DNA of 64,000 nt from Micromonospora vinacea (GTDB lineage Bacteria > Actinomycetota > Actinomycetes > Mycobacteriales > Micromonosporaceae). A program made the translations under genes and the position numbers. This document shows, in pieces, positions 49,204-58,156 of the stretch. Below the pieces are notes generated by a model that worked only from the letters and a program-made list of their open reading frames with translations, was not told where the DNA came from and made no database searches. Positions within the stretch are counted from its first letter, which is position 1. Every line of letters starts with the position of its first letter. The stretch lies in NCBI RefSeq assembly GCF_015751785.1, contig NZ_JADOTY010000001.1, positions 2,542,001-2,606,000 of the forward strand. The letters are read 5' to 3'.

Positions 49204-50283
49204 ATGGTTGTTGGGAAAAACGATGCGCTGCGGAGGACCGCTGCCGAGGTCCTCGAACGCAGGCGTCAACCGATTCTTGCCGCCTACCGTCAGCGTCTTG
49301 CCGCTGCGAGTGACGACTTTGCCGGGGCCGCTGACCTGATCGACAGCTACCCGACGCAGGCCGACGCCCTGCTCCGGGAGACGATGGCCGAGATACGTCG
49401 CGAGACGAACAATCCACTGTCGACACCACCGCCGGCGGTGTCCACCGAGGGCGTCGAGCTTCATCCACGCGAGTGCTTCCGCGCGGTCGTCGCGCTGGCC
49501 GACATCGTGTTGGCCGACGCGCTGGAGCAGCTGGGTGGCCAGCCCGACCAGGGCGTGATCCTGGCGCTGGTCGCCGACGCGCTCACCCGCACGACACTGA
49601 CCCGGCTGCTCGACGCGAGTTCGCGCTACGCCGCCGGCCTGATGAACGAGGTCCACCAGGCGCAGATCGCCGAGCGTTCCCTGATCGCGCGCGAGCTGCA
49701 CGACCGGCTGGGCCACAGCCTCAGTGCGGCGTACCGCAATCTGGAGGCCCACGAGCTCGCCCAGGAACGTCGCCACGACGACGTCGATCGCCGGGTGGTC
49801 ATCGCCCGTGAGTCGCTCCACGACGCGGTCGGCTATCTGCGGGTGCTCATCGCCGACCTTCGGCTCTCTCAGCCGCTCGGGTCACTCGACGAGGCGCTGG
49901 CCAACTTCCTGTCGACTGTCGAGACGGGCGAGACACGTCTGCACACCGAGATCAACGGCGACGAGTCGTGGGTGCCGCCCGAGGTGCTCGACGAGGTCTT
50001 CCTGGTCGTCCGTGAAGCGCTGCGCAACGCGGTCGCCCACGCCGGCGCTCGAGTGATCCACGCGGTCATCGACATCACCCCGCACGAGTTGCGGGCGACA
50101 GTCGCCGACGACGGGGTGGGCTTCGATCCCGCGACGGTGCGCGACGGCTCCGGCCTGCGCGCGATGGCTGAGCGCGCGGCCGTCGTCGGCGGTCGCCTCG
50201 CGGTGCGCGCGACGGGCGACCACGGCGCTTCGGTCGAGCTCGTCGTGCCGCTGCTCGCCGTCGAGGCGGGGGTCGGCCGGTGA
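49204..50283 (+). CDS. Soluble sensor histidine kinase (NarL-type, HisKA_3)
   Basis: 359-aa kinase with no transmembrane helix. The N-terminal 150 residues ([20 protein letters not shown] ... [22 protein letters not shown]) form a helical sensor with no recognised domain. The HisKA_3 box is [21 protein letters not shown], followed by an HATPase domain ([45 protein letters not shown]). The ATG at 49204 follows GGGGGAT. Overlaps its response regulator by 4 bp (GTGA). A cytosolic signal is implied. Confidence 0.9.
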   Translation: MVVGKNDALRRTAAEVLERRRQPILAAYRQRLAAASDDFAGAADLIDSYPTQADALLRETMAEIRRETNNPLSTPPPAVSTEGVELHPRECFRAVVALADIVLADALEQLGGQPDQGVILALVADALTRTTLTRLLDASSRYAAGLMNEVHQAQIAERSLIARELHDRLGHSLSAAYRNLEAHELAQERRHDDVDRRVVIARESLHDAVGYLRVLIADLRLSQPLGSLDEALANFLSTVETGETRLHTEINGDESWVPPEVLDEVFLVVREALRNAVAHAGARVIHAVIDITPHELRATVADDGVGFDPATVRDGSGLRAMAERAAVVGGRLAVRATGDHGASVELVVPLLAVEAGVGR

Positions 50284-50954
50284 CCGTCACGATGATCGAG
50301 CCGACCCGCATCGTGTTGGTCGACGACCACGTCGTGGTGCGCGACGGCCTCCGGGAGATCCTCGACGCCCAGCGCGACCTCGTGGTCGTCGGCGAGGCCG
50401 GCGACAGCGGCGCCGCGATCAACGAGATCCGAATCCGCCAGCCCGACATCGTGCTGCTCGACGTGCAGATCCCCGGCGACGGGGTGACCACCACGGTCCG
50501 CCGGATCCGCGACGTGGCGCCGGCGAGCCGGGTCATCATCCTCAGCATGTTCGACGGCCCGACGCTGTTGCGCGAGTTGTTGACCCTCGGCATCTGCGGC
50601 TACCTGCTGAAGAACTCGACCCGCCAGGAGTTGGTGGCGGCGATCCGCGGCGCCCGCGCCGATGACGCGCCGGTGATGCTGGCGGTGTCGCGGGAGAGCC
50701 TGACCCAGGTGCAAGGGCCGGTGCACAGCACATTGTCGGACCGTGAGCGCGAGGTCCTGCAACTGGTCGGTCAGGCGATGAGCAACGCCCAGATCGCCGG
50801 TCGGCTCTGCCTGTCGGAGGCGACGGTCAAGCGCCACCTGCGCAACATCTTCGCCAAACTCGGTGCGGTTTCCCGGATCGACGCGGTCAACAGGGCCATC
50901 GCGGCCTCGCTGATCGTCCTGCCGAGGCTCTGCGATCCGACCTTTCACGGATAG
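50280..50954 (+). CDS. NarL/LuxR-type response regulator
   Basis: 224-aa regulator. The receiver has the acidic pair in [14 protein letters not shown], phospho-Asp in [13 protein letters not shown], and Lys in [12 protein letters not shown]; the LuxR HTH is [45 protein letters not shown]. It is coupled to the soluble kinase. It is a close paralogue of the orphan regulator at 61532: both share the IPGD phospho-loop, an SLVQVQ/SLTQVQ linker and the tail [13 protein letters not shown]. Likely controls the divergent oxidase or nearby genes. Confidence 0.94.
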   Translation: MTVTMIEPTRIVLVDDHVVVRDGLREILDAQRDLVVVGEAGDSGAAINEIRIRQPDIVLLDVQIPGDGVTTTVRRIRDVAPASRVIILSMFDGPTLLRELLTLGICGYLLKNSTRQELVAAIRGARADDAPVMLAVSRESLTQVQGPVHSTLSDREREVLQLVGQAMSNAQIAGRLCLSEATVKRHLRNIFAKLGAVSRIDAVNRAIAASLIVLPRLCDPTFHG

Positions 50955-50984
50955 CGGGCCGCTCAAGGATTGCTCTGGGTAACT

Positions 50985-51000
50985 TGCCCGCAAACGGGCA
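50985..51000. promoter_or_regulatory. Dyad TGCCCG-CAAA-CGGGCA
   Basis: A perfect 6-bp inverted repeat between the response regulator stop and the padR start. It could be a short terminator or a PadR operator. Confidence 0.4.
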
Positions 51001-51019
51001 CTCGTGTTGGACTAATGCC

Positions 51020-51586
51020 GTGAATAGCACTCGCCTGTTCGTACTCGGAGCGCTCGCGCGCGGGGGGCCCATGCATGGGCACCAGATCCGCCGGGCGGCC
51101 CAGGTCGACCGTACCGAGCTGTGGAGCGACGTCAAGCCGGGGTCGCTCTACGGTGCGCTGCACCGGATGCAGGTCGAGGGCGTCATCGAGGCGGTCCGGA
51201 CCGAGCAGGAGGGCAACCGGCCGGCCCGCACGATCTACGCGCTCACCTCGGCCGGTGCCGCGGAGCTGATCGATCACCGCGACGAGGCGCTGCGTGACAC
51301 CAGGCTCCGGCACGACCCTGTCGATCTGGCCCTGCAGAACGTGATCGACCTCGGCGAAGACGAGCTGCGCGTGATCATCGTGGCGCGCCGGAAGGCCCTC
51401 GCCGCGCAGCTCGACTCGTGGCTCGCGCTCCGGGAGCTCGCGGCGCCGCACATCCGTGGTCTGGAGTGGACGACGTTCCGTCATACCGAGCTCCGACTCC
51501 GTACCGAGCTCGCCTGGCACGACGAGCTGCTCGACCAGTTGCCCAAGCTGATGGCCAATCAACCGACATCGATGACCACCTCGTGA
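51020..51586 (+). CDS. PadR-family transcriptional regulator
   Basis: 188-aa winged-helix regulator: TRLFVLGALARGGPMHGHQIRRAAQVDRTELWSDVKPGSLYGALHRMQVEGVIEAV, wing TIYALTSAGAAEL, and a helical dimer tail (LRVIIVARRKALAAQLDSWL ... ELAWHDELLDQLPKLMAN). The GTG at 51020 is chosen because the fold begins just after it. It converges with the DHA2 exporter gene, and PadR proteins often control such exporters. A CGTAC-N10-GTACG dyad over the exporter promoter is a possible target. Confidence 0.9.
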   Translation: MNSTRLFVLGALARGGPMHGHQIRRAAQVDRTELWSDVKPGSLYGALHRMQVEGVIEAVRTEQEGNRPARTIYALTSAGAAELIDHRDEALRDTRLRHDPVDLALQNVIDLGEDELRVIIVARRKALAAQLDSWLALRELAAPHIRGLEWTTFRHTELRLRTELAWHDELLDQLPKLMANQPTSMTTS

Positions 51587-51590
51587 CGGT

Positions 51591-51632
51591 GCCAGCCCCG
51601 GCCCCGGTGGCATCCCCGGGGCCAGGGCTGGC
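51591..51632. terminator. Bidirectional hairpin terminator
   Basis: GCCAGCCC-C-GGCCCCGG pairs with CCGGGGCC-A-GGGCTGGC (one mismatch) between the convergent padR and exporter genes. Confidence 0.85.
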
Positions 51633-51638
51633 GGCATG

Positions 51639-53336
51639 TCACTTCGCGGGCTCGGGCTGGCTGGTCACGTTCCAATCGGGCTTGCTTGCCTCGGCCCAGG
51701 GCTCTTCGGGTCGACGGGGCAGCAGGTAGACGAGAAGGAACGTGAGGATCACGCCAACCAGGACGGCGCCGACCGTCCACTGGACCGCCCGGTTGAAGTT
51801 GGTCTCCAGCGCCCTCGTGGCCGCGCTGTCGAAGGCCGCGCCGACCGCACCCGGTGCCGAGTCCTCGCAGCCGGGCGGCGTGGCCGTCGGATCCGACGCG
51901 CGTGACTGACGGATGAAACAGTCGGCGAAGGTGGTCGTCGCCGCGCTCGCCTGCGCCGGCGGCAGGCCCGCGGCGACAAGTGAGGCCTGGAGCTCAGGGC
52001 TCGCCTTCTCCGCGGCCGTCGCCGAGTAGGAGCCGAGCGTCCCGAAGAGGACCACGCCGGCCACCGCGACGCCGATCGCCTGGCCGAGACGCTGGGCGGT
52101 GCCGAGCACACCGCTGGCCGCGCCCGCGTCCTGCCAGGGCACGCCGGCCAGCACGATCTCGACGCTCGGCGCGATCACCAGGCCCGAGCCGAAGCCGGCG
52201 AAGAGCAGGGCCGGCAGTAGTTCCAGGCCGGAGCCCCACCAGTGGATCGTCGCGATGATGCCCACCATGCCGACGATCACGATGCCCGCGCCGAGCATCA
52301 GGACGCCGCGACCGAGCGCACGGGCGACGTTGTCGGAGATGGCCGCGCCGACCAGCGTGCCGAACGAGAACGGCAGCAGGATGAGGCCCGTCGTCAGGGC
52401 GGACTTCTCCAGGCCGATCTGCAGGTGAAGCGAGAGCGCGAAGAGCAGGCCGATGAAGCCAGCGAAGTAGCAGAGGCTGATGCCGACGCCGGCGGAGAAC
52501 GAGCGGTGGGCGAAGAGGCGCATGCTGACCAGCGGGACCTGGGCGCGTCGGGCGCGGCGCAACTCCCACACTGCGAAGACGGCCAGCGCGGGCAGCGCCG
52601 CCGCCATCGAGACGAACGTCCAGGCCGGCCAACCCAGGCGCTGGCCCTCGACCAGGGGGACGGCCAGCAGCAGAACGGCGGCCGAGACGAGCAGCATGCC
52701 GATCACGTCGAGGCCACCGCGGCGGCCTCGCGACTCGGGCACCAGGATCAGCGCGGCGACGAACGTGGCCAGTCCGATCGGCACGTTCAGCAGGAACACC
52801 GGTCGCCAGTCCCAGCCGTTGAGGTCCCACGCGATCAGCAGGCCGCCGAGGAGCGGGCCGCTGGCGGTCGCGATGCCGCCGATCGCGCCGTAGATCCCGT
52901 AGGCCTTGCCGGTCTCCTTCGCCGGGAAGGTGGTCTGGATGAGCGCCAGCACCGGCGGGTTGAGGATGCCGGCCATCATGCCCTGCACGACCTGGAACGC
53001 GATCAGTTGGCCGGGTGTGTCCGCGAGTGCCGACGCCGCCGACGCGAGCGTGAACCCCGCGACGCCGATGAGGAACAGCTTGCGGTGGCCGAAACGGTCG
53101 CCGATCCGGCCGGCGGGGATGAGCAACAGGCCGTAGCCGAGCGCGTAGCCGGCGATGACCCACTCCATGGCCGTGTAGGTCGACTGGAGGTCGCGCTGGA
53201 TCGGCGCGACCGCCACATTGACGATCGTCGTCGCCAGCAGAATCATGAACGCCCCGGCCAGAATGACGGCCAGGATCAGCCATCGGCGCGGATTGGGTGG
53301 GGCGGCGCTGCGTTCGTCGGTCCAGCTCTCCGTCAT
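51639..53336 (-). CDS. DHA2-family MFS exporter
   Basis: 565-aa, 14-helix EmrB/QacA exporter: motif D1 MILLATTIVNVAVAPIQRDL, motif A AGRIGDRFGHRKLFLIG, motif C ATASGPLLGGLLI. Before the last helix lies a 60-residue outer loop with two Cys (FADCFIRQSR ... PPGCEDSAPG). GGAGGAACACG gives a strong ribosome site at the ATG (53336). The promoter reads TTGACT-N17-TGTAGT with a CGTAC-N10-GTACG dyad across the -35. It sits inside the oxidase/aminotransferase locus and may export its product. Confidence 0.92.
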   Translation of the reverse strand: MTESWTDERSAAPPNPRRWLILAVILAGAFMILLATTIVNVAVAPIQRDLQSTYTAMEWVIAGYALGYGLLLIPAGRIGDRFGHRKLFLIGVAGFTLASAASALADTPGQLIAFQVVQGMMAGILNPPVLALIQTTFPAKETGKAYGIYGAIGGIATASGPLLGGLLIAWDLNGWDWRPVFLLNVPIGLATFVAALILVPESRGRRGGLDVIGMLLVSAAVLLLAVPLVEGQRLGWPAWTFVSMAAALPALAVFAVWELRRARRAQVPLVSMRLFAHRSFSAGVGISLCYFAGFIGLLFALSLHLQIGLEKSALTTGLILLPFSFGTLVGAAISDNVARALGRGVLMLGAGIVIVGMVGIIATIHWWGSGLELLPALLFAGFGSGLVIAPSVEIVLAGVPWQDAGAASGVLGTAQRLGQAIGVAVAGVVLFGTLGSYSATAAEKASPELQASLVAAGLPPAQASAATTTFADCFIRQSRASDPTATPPGCEDSAPGAVGAAFDSAATRALETNFNRAVQWTVGAVLVGVILTFLLVYLLPRRPEEPWAEASKPDWNVTSQPEPAK

Positions 53337-53385
53337 CGTGTTCCTCCTGGTGTCGGACGGGGGTCGACAGCGGACCCACCCTTCG

Positions 53386-53419
53386 ACTACACGCCGTCGC
53401 GTACGATTAGTCAAGTACG
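53386..53419 (-). promoter_or_regulatory. Sigma70-type promoter with overlapping dyad for the exporter
   Basis: On the minus strand TTGACT (53409-53414), 17-bp spacer, TGTAGT (53386-53391). CGTAC (53400-53404) and GTACG (53415-53419) form a perfect inverted repeat spanning the -35, as for repression. Confidence 0.7.
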
Positions 53420-53453
53420 GCTATTTGCGTATGACCTGTACGGCACATGAGGA

Positions 53454-53482
53454 GGGCCCGGGTCAGAAGCTGACCCGGGCCC
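53454..53482 (-). terminator. Hairpin terminator after aminotransferase
   Basis: GGGCCCGGGTCAG / CTGACCCGGGCCC, a perfect 13-bp stem with a 3-nt loop, 17 bp past the aminotransferase stop. Confidence 0.88.
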
Positions 53483-53498
53483 GGTGACGCAGAGGCGG

Positions 53499-55037
53499 CT
53501 ACGACCAGTTGGAGGAAGCCGATCCCCACTCGGAGGAACCGGAGCCCCACGAGGACGTCTCCGGCCACGCCAGGTCAAAGGGGAAGTCGTTGGCGCGCAG
53601 CTCCAGAGTGCTCTCCAGCACGGCGTCGGTCAGCCGGTCGACGTCGGCGTCGCTGTGGGCGCCGCCGGCGAAGAACATCGGCATGCCGAGCGTGTAGATG
53701 CCGCGCTTGCGCAGCAGCAGCGTGAGGATGAACGTCGCGGGGTTGAGTGCCCGCGAGTAGACCCGGTAGTCGGTGTAGGAGTCTTCCGGGAGGAACTGGA
53801 AGCACCCGATGTAGTCGCCGAACCCGACCATGCGCAGCGGGATGCCCTCGGCCGCCCGGAACGCGGCCAGCCGCGCCTGGACCCGGTCGACCTTGGCCCG
53901 CAGGTCGGTGTAGTACGCCGGTCCCTTGTCGCGGAGCAGCTGGAGGGTGGCCAACGACGCCGCCACCGACAGGTAGTTGCCGGTGTGGCTGCCCTGTAGG
54001 CCGGTCTTCTGGCCGAAGTCGGTCCACGACTGCCCGCTGGTCTGCGAGATGTCGAGGATGTCAGCGCGACCACCGATCGCCGACAGCGGCAGCCCGAGCC
54101 CGCTGATCACCTTGCCGTAGGTGACGAGGTCGGTCGGGATGTCGAACTTCTGCGCGGCGCCGCCGAGCCCCGAACGGAAGCCCGTCAGCACCTCGTCGAG
54201 GATGACCGGCACCCCGAGCCGCTGGGCGGCCACCGCCACCTCGCGGATCATCGGGATCGTCGTCTCCTCGAACGGGAACGACGAAGCGGCCGGCTCAGCG
54301 AGGATGCAGGCCAGCTCGCCCGCGTGGCGCTCGATCAACTCGACAGCGAGCGCTGTGTCGTTGGGCAGGATCAGAAGGTCGCGCGGCTCGGCCGGTGTGA
54401 CGCCGGCGAACGCCGAGACCAGCGGAATCCCGTCCTTGCCGATCTCCGGGAACGGCACCGCGGGATGCCCGTGGTACCAGGGCGCGGTGTTGTGGACGGC
54501 CAGGTCGTGTGACCCGTGCAGGGTGCCCTCGAACTTGGCGACCATCCGCCGTCCGGTGAACGCACGGCAGAGCCGAATCGCCGACTGGGTGGCACCCGTA
54601 CCCGAGTGTTGGAATGCGAACTTCTCGTTGTGCGGGACGATCTCCCGCAGCAGCGTCGCGAGCTCCAGCTCCAACGCGTTGGTGTAGCCGTTGCCGGTGC
54701 CCTTGCCGAGACGCTCGCGGACGAAGTCGACGACCGGGGCCGGGTTGTGACCGTGCAGCGCCTGGGCCCCGTACCCCATGTGGCAGTCGAGGTAGTCGTT
54801 GCCGTCGATGTCGGTCAACGTCGATCCGCTCGCGGTGGCGGCGATGACCGGAAACGGCGGCGCCTGGAACGGCCAGAACACGTGCGCGGCGGCGTCGACC
54901 GCCCTCAGTTGCTCGACGTGCGCGGCCGAGGCACCCTGGCGCGCGCCGATCTCGCCGAACAGCTCGTAGACCCACTTCTGCTGCATGAGGTCCTGAATGA
55001 CCTCGATCGCTCCGCGCTCCTGGTGGCTGGCGCCCAT
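53499..55037 (-). CDS. Class III PLP aminotransferase (GSA-aminomutase-like) with Trp-heptad tail
   Basis: 512-aa fold-I enzyme: DGNDYLDCHMGYGAQALHGHNPAPVV, the PLP-phosphate SGTGATQSAIRLCRAFTGR, Asp281 in VPVILDEVLTGFRSG, and the Schiff-base Lys309 in LVTYGKVISGLGLP. It belongs near glutamate-1-semialdehyde aminomutase and secondary-metabolite aminotransferases. The last 22 residues depart from the family: after FDLAWPETSS comes WGSGSSEWGSASSNWS, placing Trp at 491, 497, 504 and 511. The ATG at 55037 follows AAGGGGAC. Divergent from the O-methyltransferase; no start further up looks coding. Confidence 0.9.
   Translation of the reverse strand: MGASHQERGAIEVIQDLMQQKWVYELFGEIGARQGASAAHVEQLRAVDAAAHVFWPFQAPPFPVIAATASGSTLTDIDGNDYLDCHMGYGAQALHGHNPAPVVDFVRERLGKGTGNGYTNALELELATLLREIVPHNEKFAFQHSGTGATQSAIRLCRAFTGRRMVAKFEGTLHGSHDLAVHNTAPWYHGHPAVPFPEIGKDGIPLVSAFAGVTPAEPRDLLILPNDTALAVELIERHAGELACILAEPAASSFPFEETTIPMIREVAVAAQRLGVPVILDEVLTGFRSGLGGAAQKFDIPTDLVTYGKVISGLGLPLSAIGGRADILDISQTSGQSWTDFGQKTGLQGSHTGNYLSVAASLATLQLLRDKGPAYYTDLRAKVDRVQARLAAFRAAEGIPLRMVGFGDYIGCFQFLPEDSYTDYRVYSRALNPATFILTLLLRKRGIYTLGMPMFFAGGAHSDADVDRLTDAVLESTLELRANDFPFDLAWPETSSWGSGSSEWGSASSNWS
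53502..53567 (-). repeat. Trp-repeat tail of the aminotransferase
   Basis: Encodes W-PETSS-W-GSGSSE-W-GSASSN-W-S; the last two units are 21-nt repeats (WGSxSSx). It resembles a flexible substrate-like or core-peptide segment and is not part of the aminotransferase fold. Confidence 0.7.
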
Positions 55038-55164
55038 CGTGTCCCCTTCGCATGGCGGCCGTGACAGGCGCAGCCTGCGCCGGCCCACTCGAATGCGGCT
55101 GGAGAACCGGTCGATCGACGCGGCTTCGAGCCGGTCTCGAGCGCCGTCGTCGAAGCTCGCCGCC

Positions 55165-56190
55165 ATGACGGAAAATCGGGTCAATCTCTACTCGCTGACC
55201 GACACGATCACGCCGTGGGCAGTGCGGGCCGCGGCGACGCTCGGCCTCGCCGACCTGATCGCCGCGGGCACCACCACGCTCGACGAGCTCGCCGCGGCGA
55301 CGAAGGCCAATCCCGACGCGCTGCACCGGCTGCTGCGCTACCTCTCGGTGCGCGGCGTCTTCAAGGAGACCGAGCCGCGGGTGTACGCCCTGACGGAAGC
55401 GGCCGAGTTCCTCAAGACCGACCACCCGGCCGCCCAACGTCCCTGGCTCGACGTCGACTCGATGGCCGGCCGGATCGAGGGCACGTTCAGCTCCCTGACC
55501 CACTCGATCCGTACCGGCGACGCGGCGTACCCGGTGCGTTACGGCATCGAGTTCTGGGACGACCTGGCCACCAACCCCGACCGGGCCACGTCGTTCGGCG
55601 CGCTGATGGCCACCCACGCGAGCTACTTCGACCAGGTCGTCCAGGGCTACGACTGGAGCACCGTCAACCACGTCGTCGACGTCGGCGGCGGCACCGGCGC
55701 CCTGCTCACCGAGATCCTCAAGGCCCAGCCGCACCTGCGCGGCACCGTGGTCGACCTGCCGGGCGTCGTGGACCAGGGGCGGGCCCGGTTCGAGGCGGCG
55801 GGCATCGCCGACCGCGCCGAGGTCGTCAGCGGGAGCATCTTCGACCCGCTCCCGGCCGGCGCCGACGTCTACATCCTGTCGAACGTTCTGCACGACTGGA
55901 ACGACAGCGCCGCCGAGAAGATCCTCCAGCGGGCGGCCGACGCGATCGGCACGACAGGCAAGGTGCTGATCGTGCAGATCCTGGTCAAGGACGAGAACGA
56001 CAACTTCCCCGACGACCCGGCCCGGCTGATGTTCATCACCCAGATGGACCTGCGCCTGCTCTCGCTCATGGCCGGCAAGGCGAGGACCTGGCGCGAGTAC
56101 GCAGAACTGGGCGAGAAGGCCGGGCTCGAGGTGGACTCCAGCACGGTGATCCCCACCGGGCAGACCCTGCTCTCTCTTCGTCGCGGCTGA
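55165..56190 (+). CDS. SAM-dependent O-methyltransferase (COMT/hydroxyneurosporene type)
   Basis: 341-aa enzyme with an N-terminal dimerisation/winged-helix domain (LYSLTDTITPWAVRAAATLGLADLIAAG, LHRLLRYLSVRGVFKET, WDDLATNPDRATSFGALMATHA) and a class I MTase domain: SAM motif VVDVGGGTGALLTEIL, VVDLPGVVDQG, DVYILSNVLHDWNDSAAEKIL with the catalytic His, and the DLRLLSLMAGKARTWREYAELGEKAGL end. It would methylate a phenol or enol of a small aromatic product. Divergent from the aminotransferase across 127 bp. Followed by a GGGCCCCTT hairpin. Confidence 0.93.
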   Translation: MTENRVNLYSLTDTITPWAVRAAATLGLADLIAAGTTTLDELAAATKANPDALHRLLRYLSVRGVFKETEPRVYALTEAAEFLKTDHPAAQRPWLDVDSMAGRIEGTFSSLTHSIRTGDAAYPVRYGIEFWDDLATNPDRATSFGALMATHASYFDQVVQGYDWSTVNHVVDVGGGTGALLTEILKAQPHLRGTVVDLPGVVDQGRARFEAAGIADRAEVVSGSIFDPLPAGADVYILSNVLHDWNDSAAEKILQRAADAIGTTGKVLIVQILVKDENDNFPDDPARLMFITQMDLRLLSLMAGKARTWREYAELGEKAGLEVDSSTVIPTGQTLLSLRRG

Positions 56191-56196
56191 TGGGAC

Positions 56197-56234
56197 GGGC
56201 CCCTTGCTGACGGTTTCCGCTTAGGAAGGGGCCC
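56197..56234 (+). terminator. GGGCCCCTT...AAGGGGCCC hairpin
   Basis: A perfect 9-bp stem with a 20-nt loop between the O-methyltransferase and the kinase. It is a probable terminator; it may be a dispersed repeat of this lineage. Confidence 0.7.
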
Positions 56235-56259
56235 TCGCTCACGGACCGTGCGTGGGTCG

Positions 56260-56265
56260 TACCGT
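56260..56265 (+). promoter_or_regulatory. Leaderless -10 box (TACCGT-N7-ATG)
   Basis: TACCGT lies 7 nt before the ATG of the membrane histidine kinase; no ribosome site is visible. Confidence 0.5.
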
Positions 56266-56272
56266 TGCGGAC

Positions 56273-57391
56273 ATGAACCCGGCCATTCGACGAATCGCGA
56301 TCGATGCCCTCATCGGGATCGTCGTCGCGGCCGTGGTGGCGGTGGCGATCCGGGTCGCCGACGAGCCCGGCGCCCGGCCGCCCGACGCGCGCGCCTACGC
56401 GATCGGCGCGGTGATCGGGCTCCTGTTGGTCTTCCGGCGCCGCTGGCCACTGCTGGTGCTGGTCGGCTCGGTCACCGCGCTGATGATCTACTACGCGCTC
56501 GAATACCCGGGCATTCCGCCCGCCCTCCCGCTGGCCGCCGCGCTCTTCTCCGTCGCGGCCGCCGGCCGGTTCACCTGGGCGCTCGTCGTCGCCGGTTTCT
56601 TCGTGGTCCTTGAGCTGATCATGCGGTACACGCTGCTCGGTGAGGGCTTCTTCCCCGCCCTCTCGGCCACCGTCGAAGAGGGTTCGCTGCTCGCGGCGGT
56701 GGTGCTGCTCGCCGAGACGATCCGCACCCGCCGGGTCCGGCTGGCCGAGGCACAACAGCGTCTCGCCGTGATGCGCCAGGAGCGTCAGCACGAGGTCGCC
56801 CAGGAGCGGCTCCGCATCGCCCGCGAGGTCCACGACGTACTCGGTCACACGATCGCCGCGATCAGTGTGCAGGCGAGCCTCGCCGACGACATCTTCGACA
56901 GCAAACCGGCCGAGGCGCGGGCCGCGCTGCGGAGCATCCGGGGCGCGGCCCGCGACGCGATGCACGAGGTCCGCTCGGCGATCGGCATGCTCCGTGACGC
57001 CGGGGAAGTGCCCGACCTGGCCCGCGTCTTCGCGGTCGCCGAACAGGCCGGCGTGAAGGTGCGGTCGGGGATTGCCGGCACCCCGCGCCGGATCCCGCCG
57101 GAGGTGGCACTCTCGGTCTACCGGATCGTGCAGGAGTCCATCACCAACACCGTCAAACACGCCGAAGCAACGACAGTCGACGTCACCATCACCTACGCCG
57201 GTGACGCCGTCACTGTGGAGATCGTCGACGACGGGGTCGGTGCCGCGGCGAACCGGCGGGGGCACGGGGTGGCCGGCATGCGGGAGCGGGCCAGCGCCGC
57301 CGGCGGATCCCTTGAGGCCGGGCCCCGGCCGGAGGGCGGGGGGTTCCGAGTGGCCGCGCGGCTGCCGGTCGAGGTGGAGGAGACAGCGTGA
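56273..57391 (+). CDS. Membrane sensor histidine kinase (HisKA_3)
   Basis: 372-aa kinase with about four to five N-terminal helices (IRRIAIDALIGIVVAAVVAVAI; AYAIGAVIGLLLVF; PLLVLVGSVTALMIYYAL; LALAALFSVAAAGRF-like; FTWALVVAGFFVVLELIM), a coiled linker (RVRLAEAQQRLAVMRQERQHEVAQERL), the H-box IAREVHDVLGHTIAAISVQASLA and ATPase motifs (ALSVYRIVQESITNTVKHAEA, VEIVDDGVGA, RGHGVAGMRERASAAGGSLEAG). The sensor loops are very short, so it probably senses the membrane itself. Coupled to its response regulator by GTGA. Confidence 0.93.
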   Translation: MNPAIRRIAIDALIGIVVAAVVAVAIRVADEPGARPPDARAYAIGAVIGLLLVFRRRWPLLVLVGSVTALMIYYALEYPGIPPALPLAAALFSVAAAGRFTWALVVAGFFVVLELIMRYTLLGEGFFPALSATVEEGSLLAAVVLLAETIRTRRVRLAEAQQRLAVMRQERQHEVAQERLRIAREVHDVLGHTIAAISVQASLADDIFDSKPAEARAALRSIRGAARDAMHEVRSAIGMLRDAGEVPDLARVFAVAEQAGVKVRSGIAGTPRRIPPEVALSVYRIVQESITNTVKHAEATTVDVTITYAGDAVTVEIVDDGVGAAANRRGHGVAGMRERASAAGGSLEAGPRPEGGGFRVAARLPVEVEETA

Positions 57392-58047
57392 CGATCCGGA
57401 TGGTGCTTGCGGACGATCAGACGCTCGTGCGGGCCGGCTTCCGGGGCCTGCTCGACCACAGCGACGACCTGGAGGTGGTCGGCGAGGCGTCAAACGGTGC
57501 CCAGGCTGTCGAGATGGTCGCCGCGACCCGACCGGACATCGTGCTGATGGACGTGCGAATGCCGGTGCTCGACGGCGTGCGGGCCACGGCCGCGATCGTC
57601 GAACGGTTCCCGGCCGTGCGGGTCATCGTCCTGACCACCTTCGAGCTCGACGAGTACGTCTTCGAGGCGCTGCGCGCCGGCGCGAGCGGGTTCCTGCTCA
57701 AGGACATCGAGCCCGACGAGCTGCGCCAGGCGGTGCGGGTGGTGGCCGGCGGCGACATGTTGATCTCGCCGCGGGTGACGAGCCGGTTGGTGAGCGCGTT
57801 CGTCAGCAAGGTCGCGCCGACGCCGGTCGACGGCGGCCGGCTGGCGGTGTTGACCGACCGCGAGCGCGAGGTGATGAGCCTGGTGGCCAGCGGGTTGACG
57901 AACGAGGAGATCGGGCGCCGGCTGTCGATGAGCCCCGCCACGGCCCGTACCCACGTCCACCGGGCCATGGTCAAGCTCCGCGTCCGCGACCGCGCGCAGC
58001 TCGTCGTGCTCGCCTACCAGACCGGGCTCGTCGCGCCCGGCAGCTAG
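57388..58047 (+). CDS. NarL/LuxR-type response regulator
   Basis: 219-aa regulator: MVLADDQTLVRAGFRGLLD, phospho-Asp in DIVLMDVRMPVLDG, Lys in GFLLKDIEPDEL, and the LuxR HTH LTDREREVMSLVASGLTNEEIGRRLSMSPATARTHVHRAMVKL. It is the partner of the membrane kinase (4-bp overlap), of the common DesR/LiaR-like actinobacterial type, and differs from the paralogous pair at 50280/61532. The membrane-bound multicopper oxidase starts 109 bp downstream. Confidence 0.94.
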   Translation: MTIRMVLADDQTLVRAGFRGLLDHSDDLEVVGEASNGAQAVEMVAATRPDIVLMDVRMPVLDGVRATAAIVERFPAVRVIVLTTFELDEYVFEALRAGASGFLLKDIEPDELRQAVRVVAGGDMLISPRVTSRLVSAFVSKVAPTPVDGGRLAVLTDREREVMSLVASGLTNEEIGRRLSMSPATARTHVHRAMVKLRVRDRAQLVVLAYQTGLVAPGS

Positions 58048-58144
58048 CCAACTACGGCCCCTGTTTCGCAGGCGGTGCCGGCTACGGTGATCGCCGTACG
58101 AATCCGCCGTTGCTCAACGGATGCCGGGTGGTGCGCGTCCTTCG

Positions 58145-58150
58145 TATGTT
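58145..58150 (+). promoter_or_regulatory. Leaderless -10 box (TATGTT-N6-ATG)
   Basis: TATGTT ends 6 nt before the membrane multicopper oxidase ATG. Confidence 0.5.
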
Positions 58151-58156
58151 GGCGTC

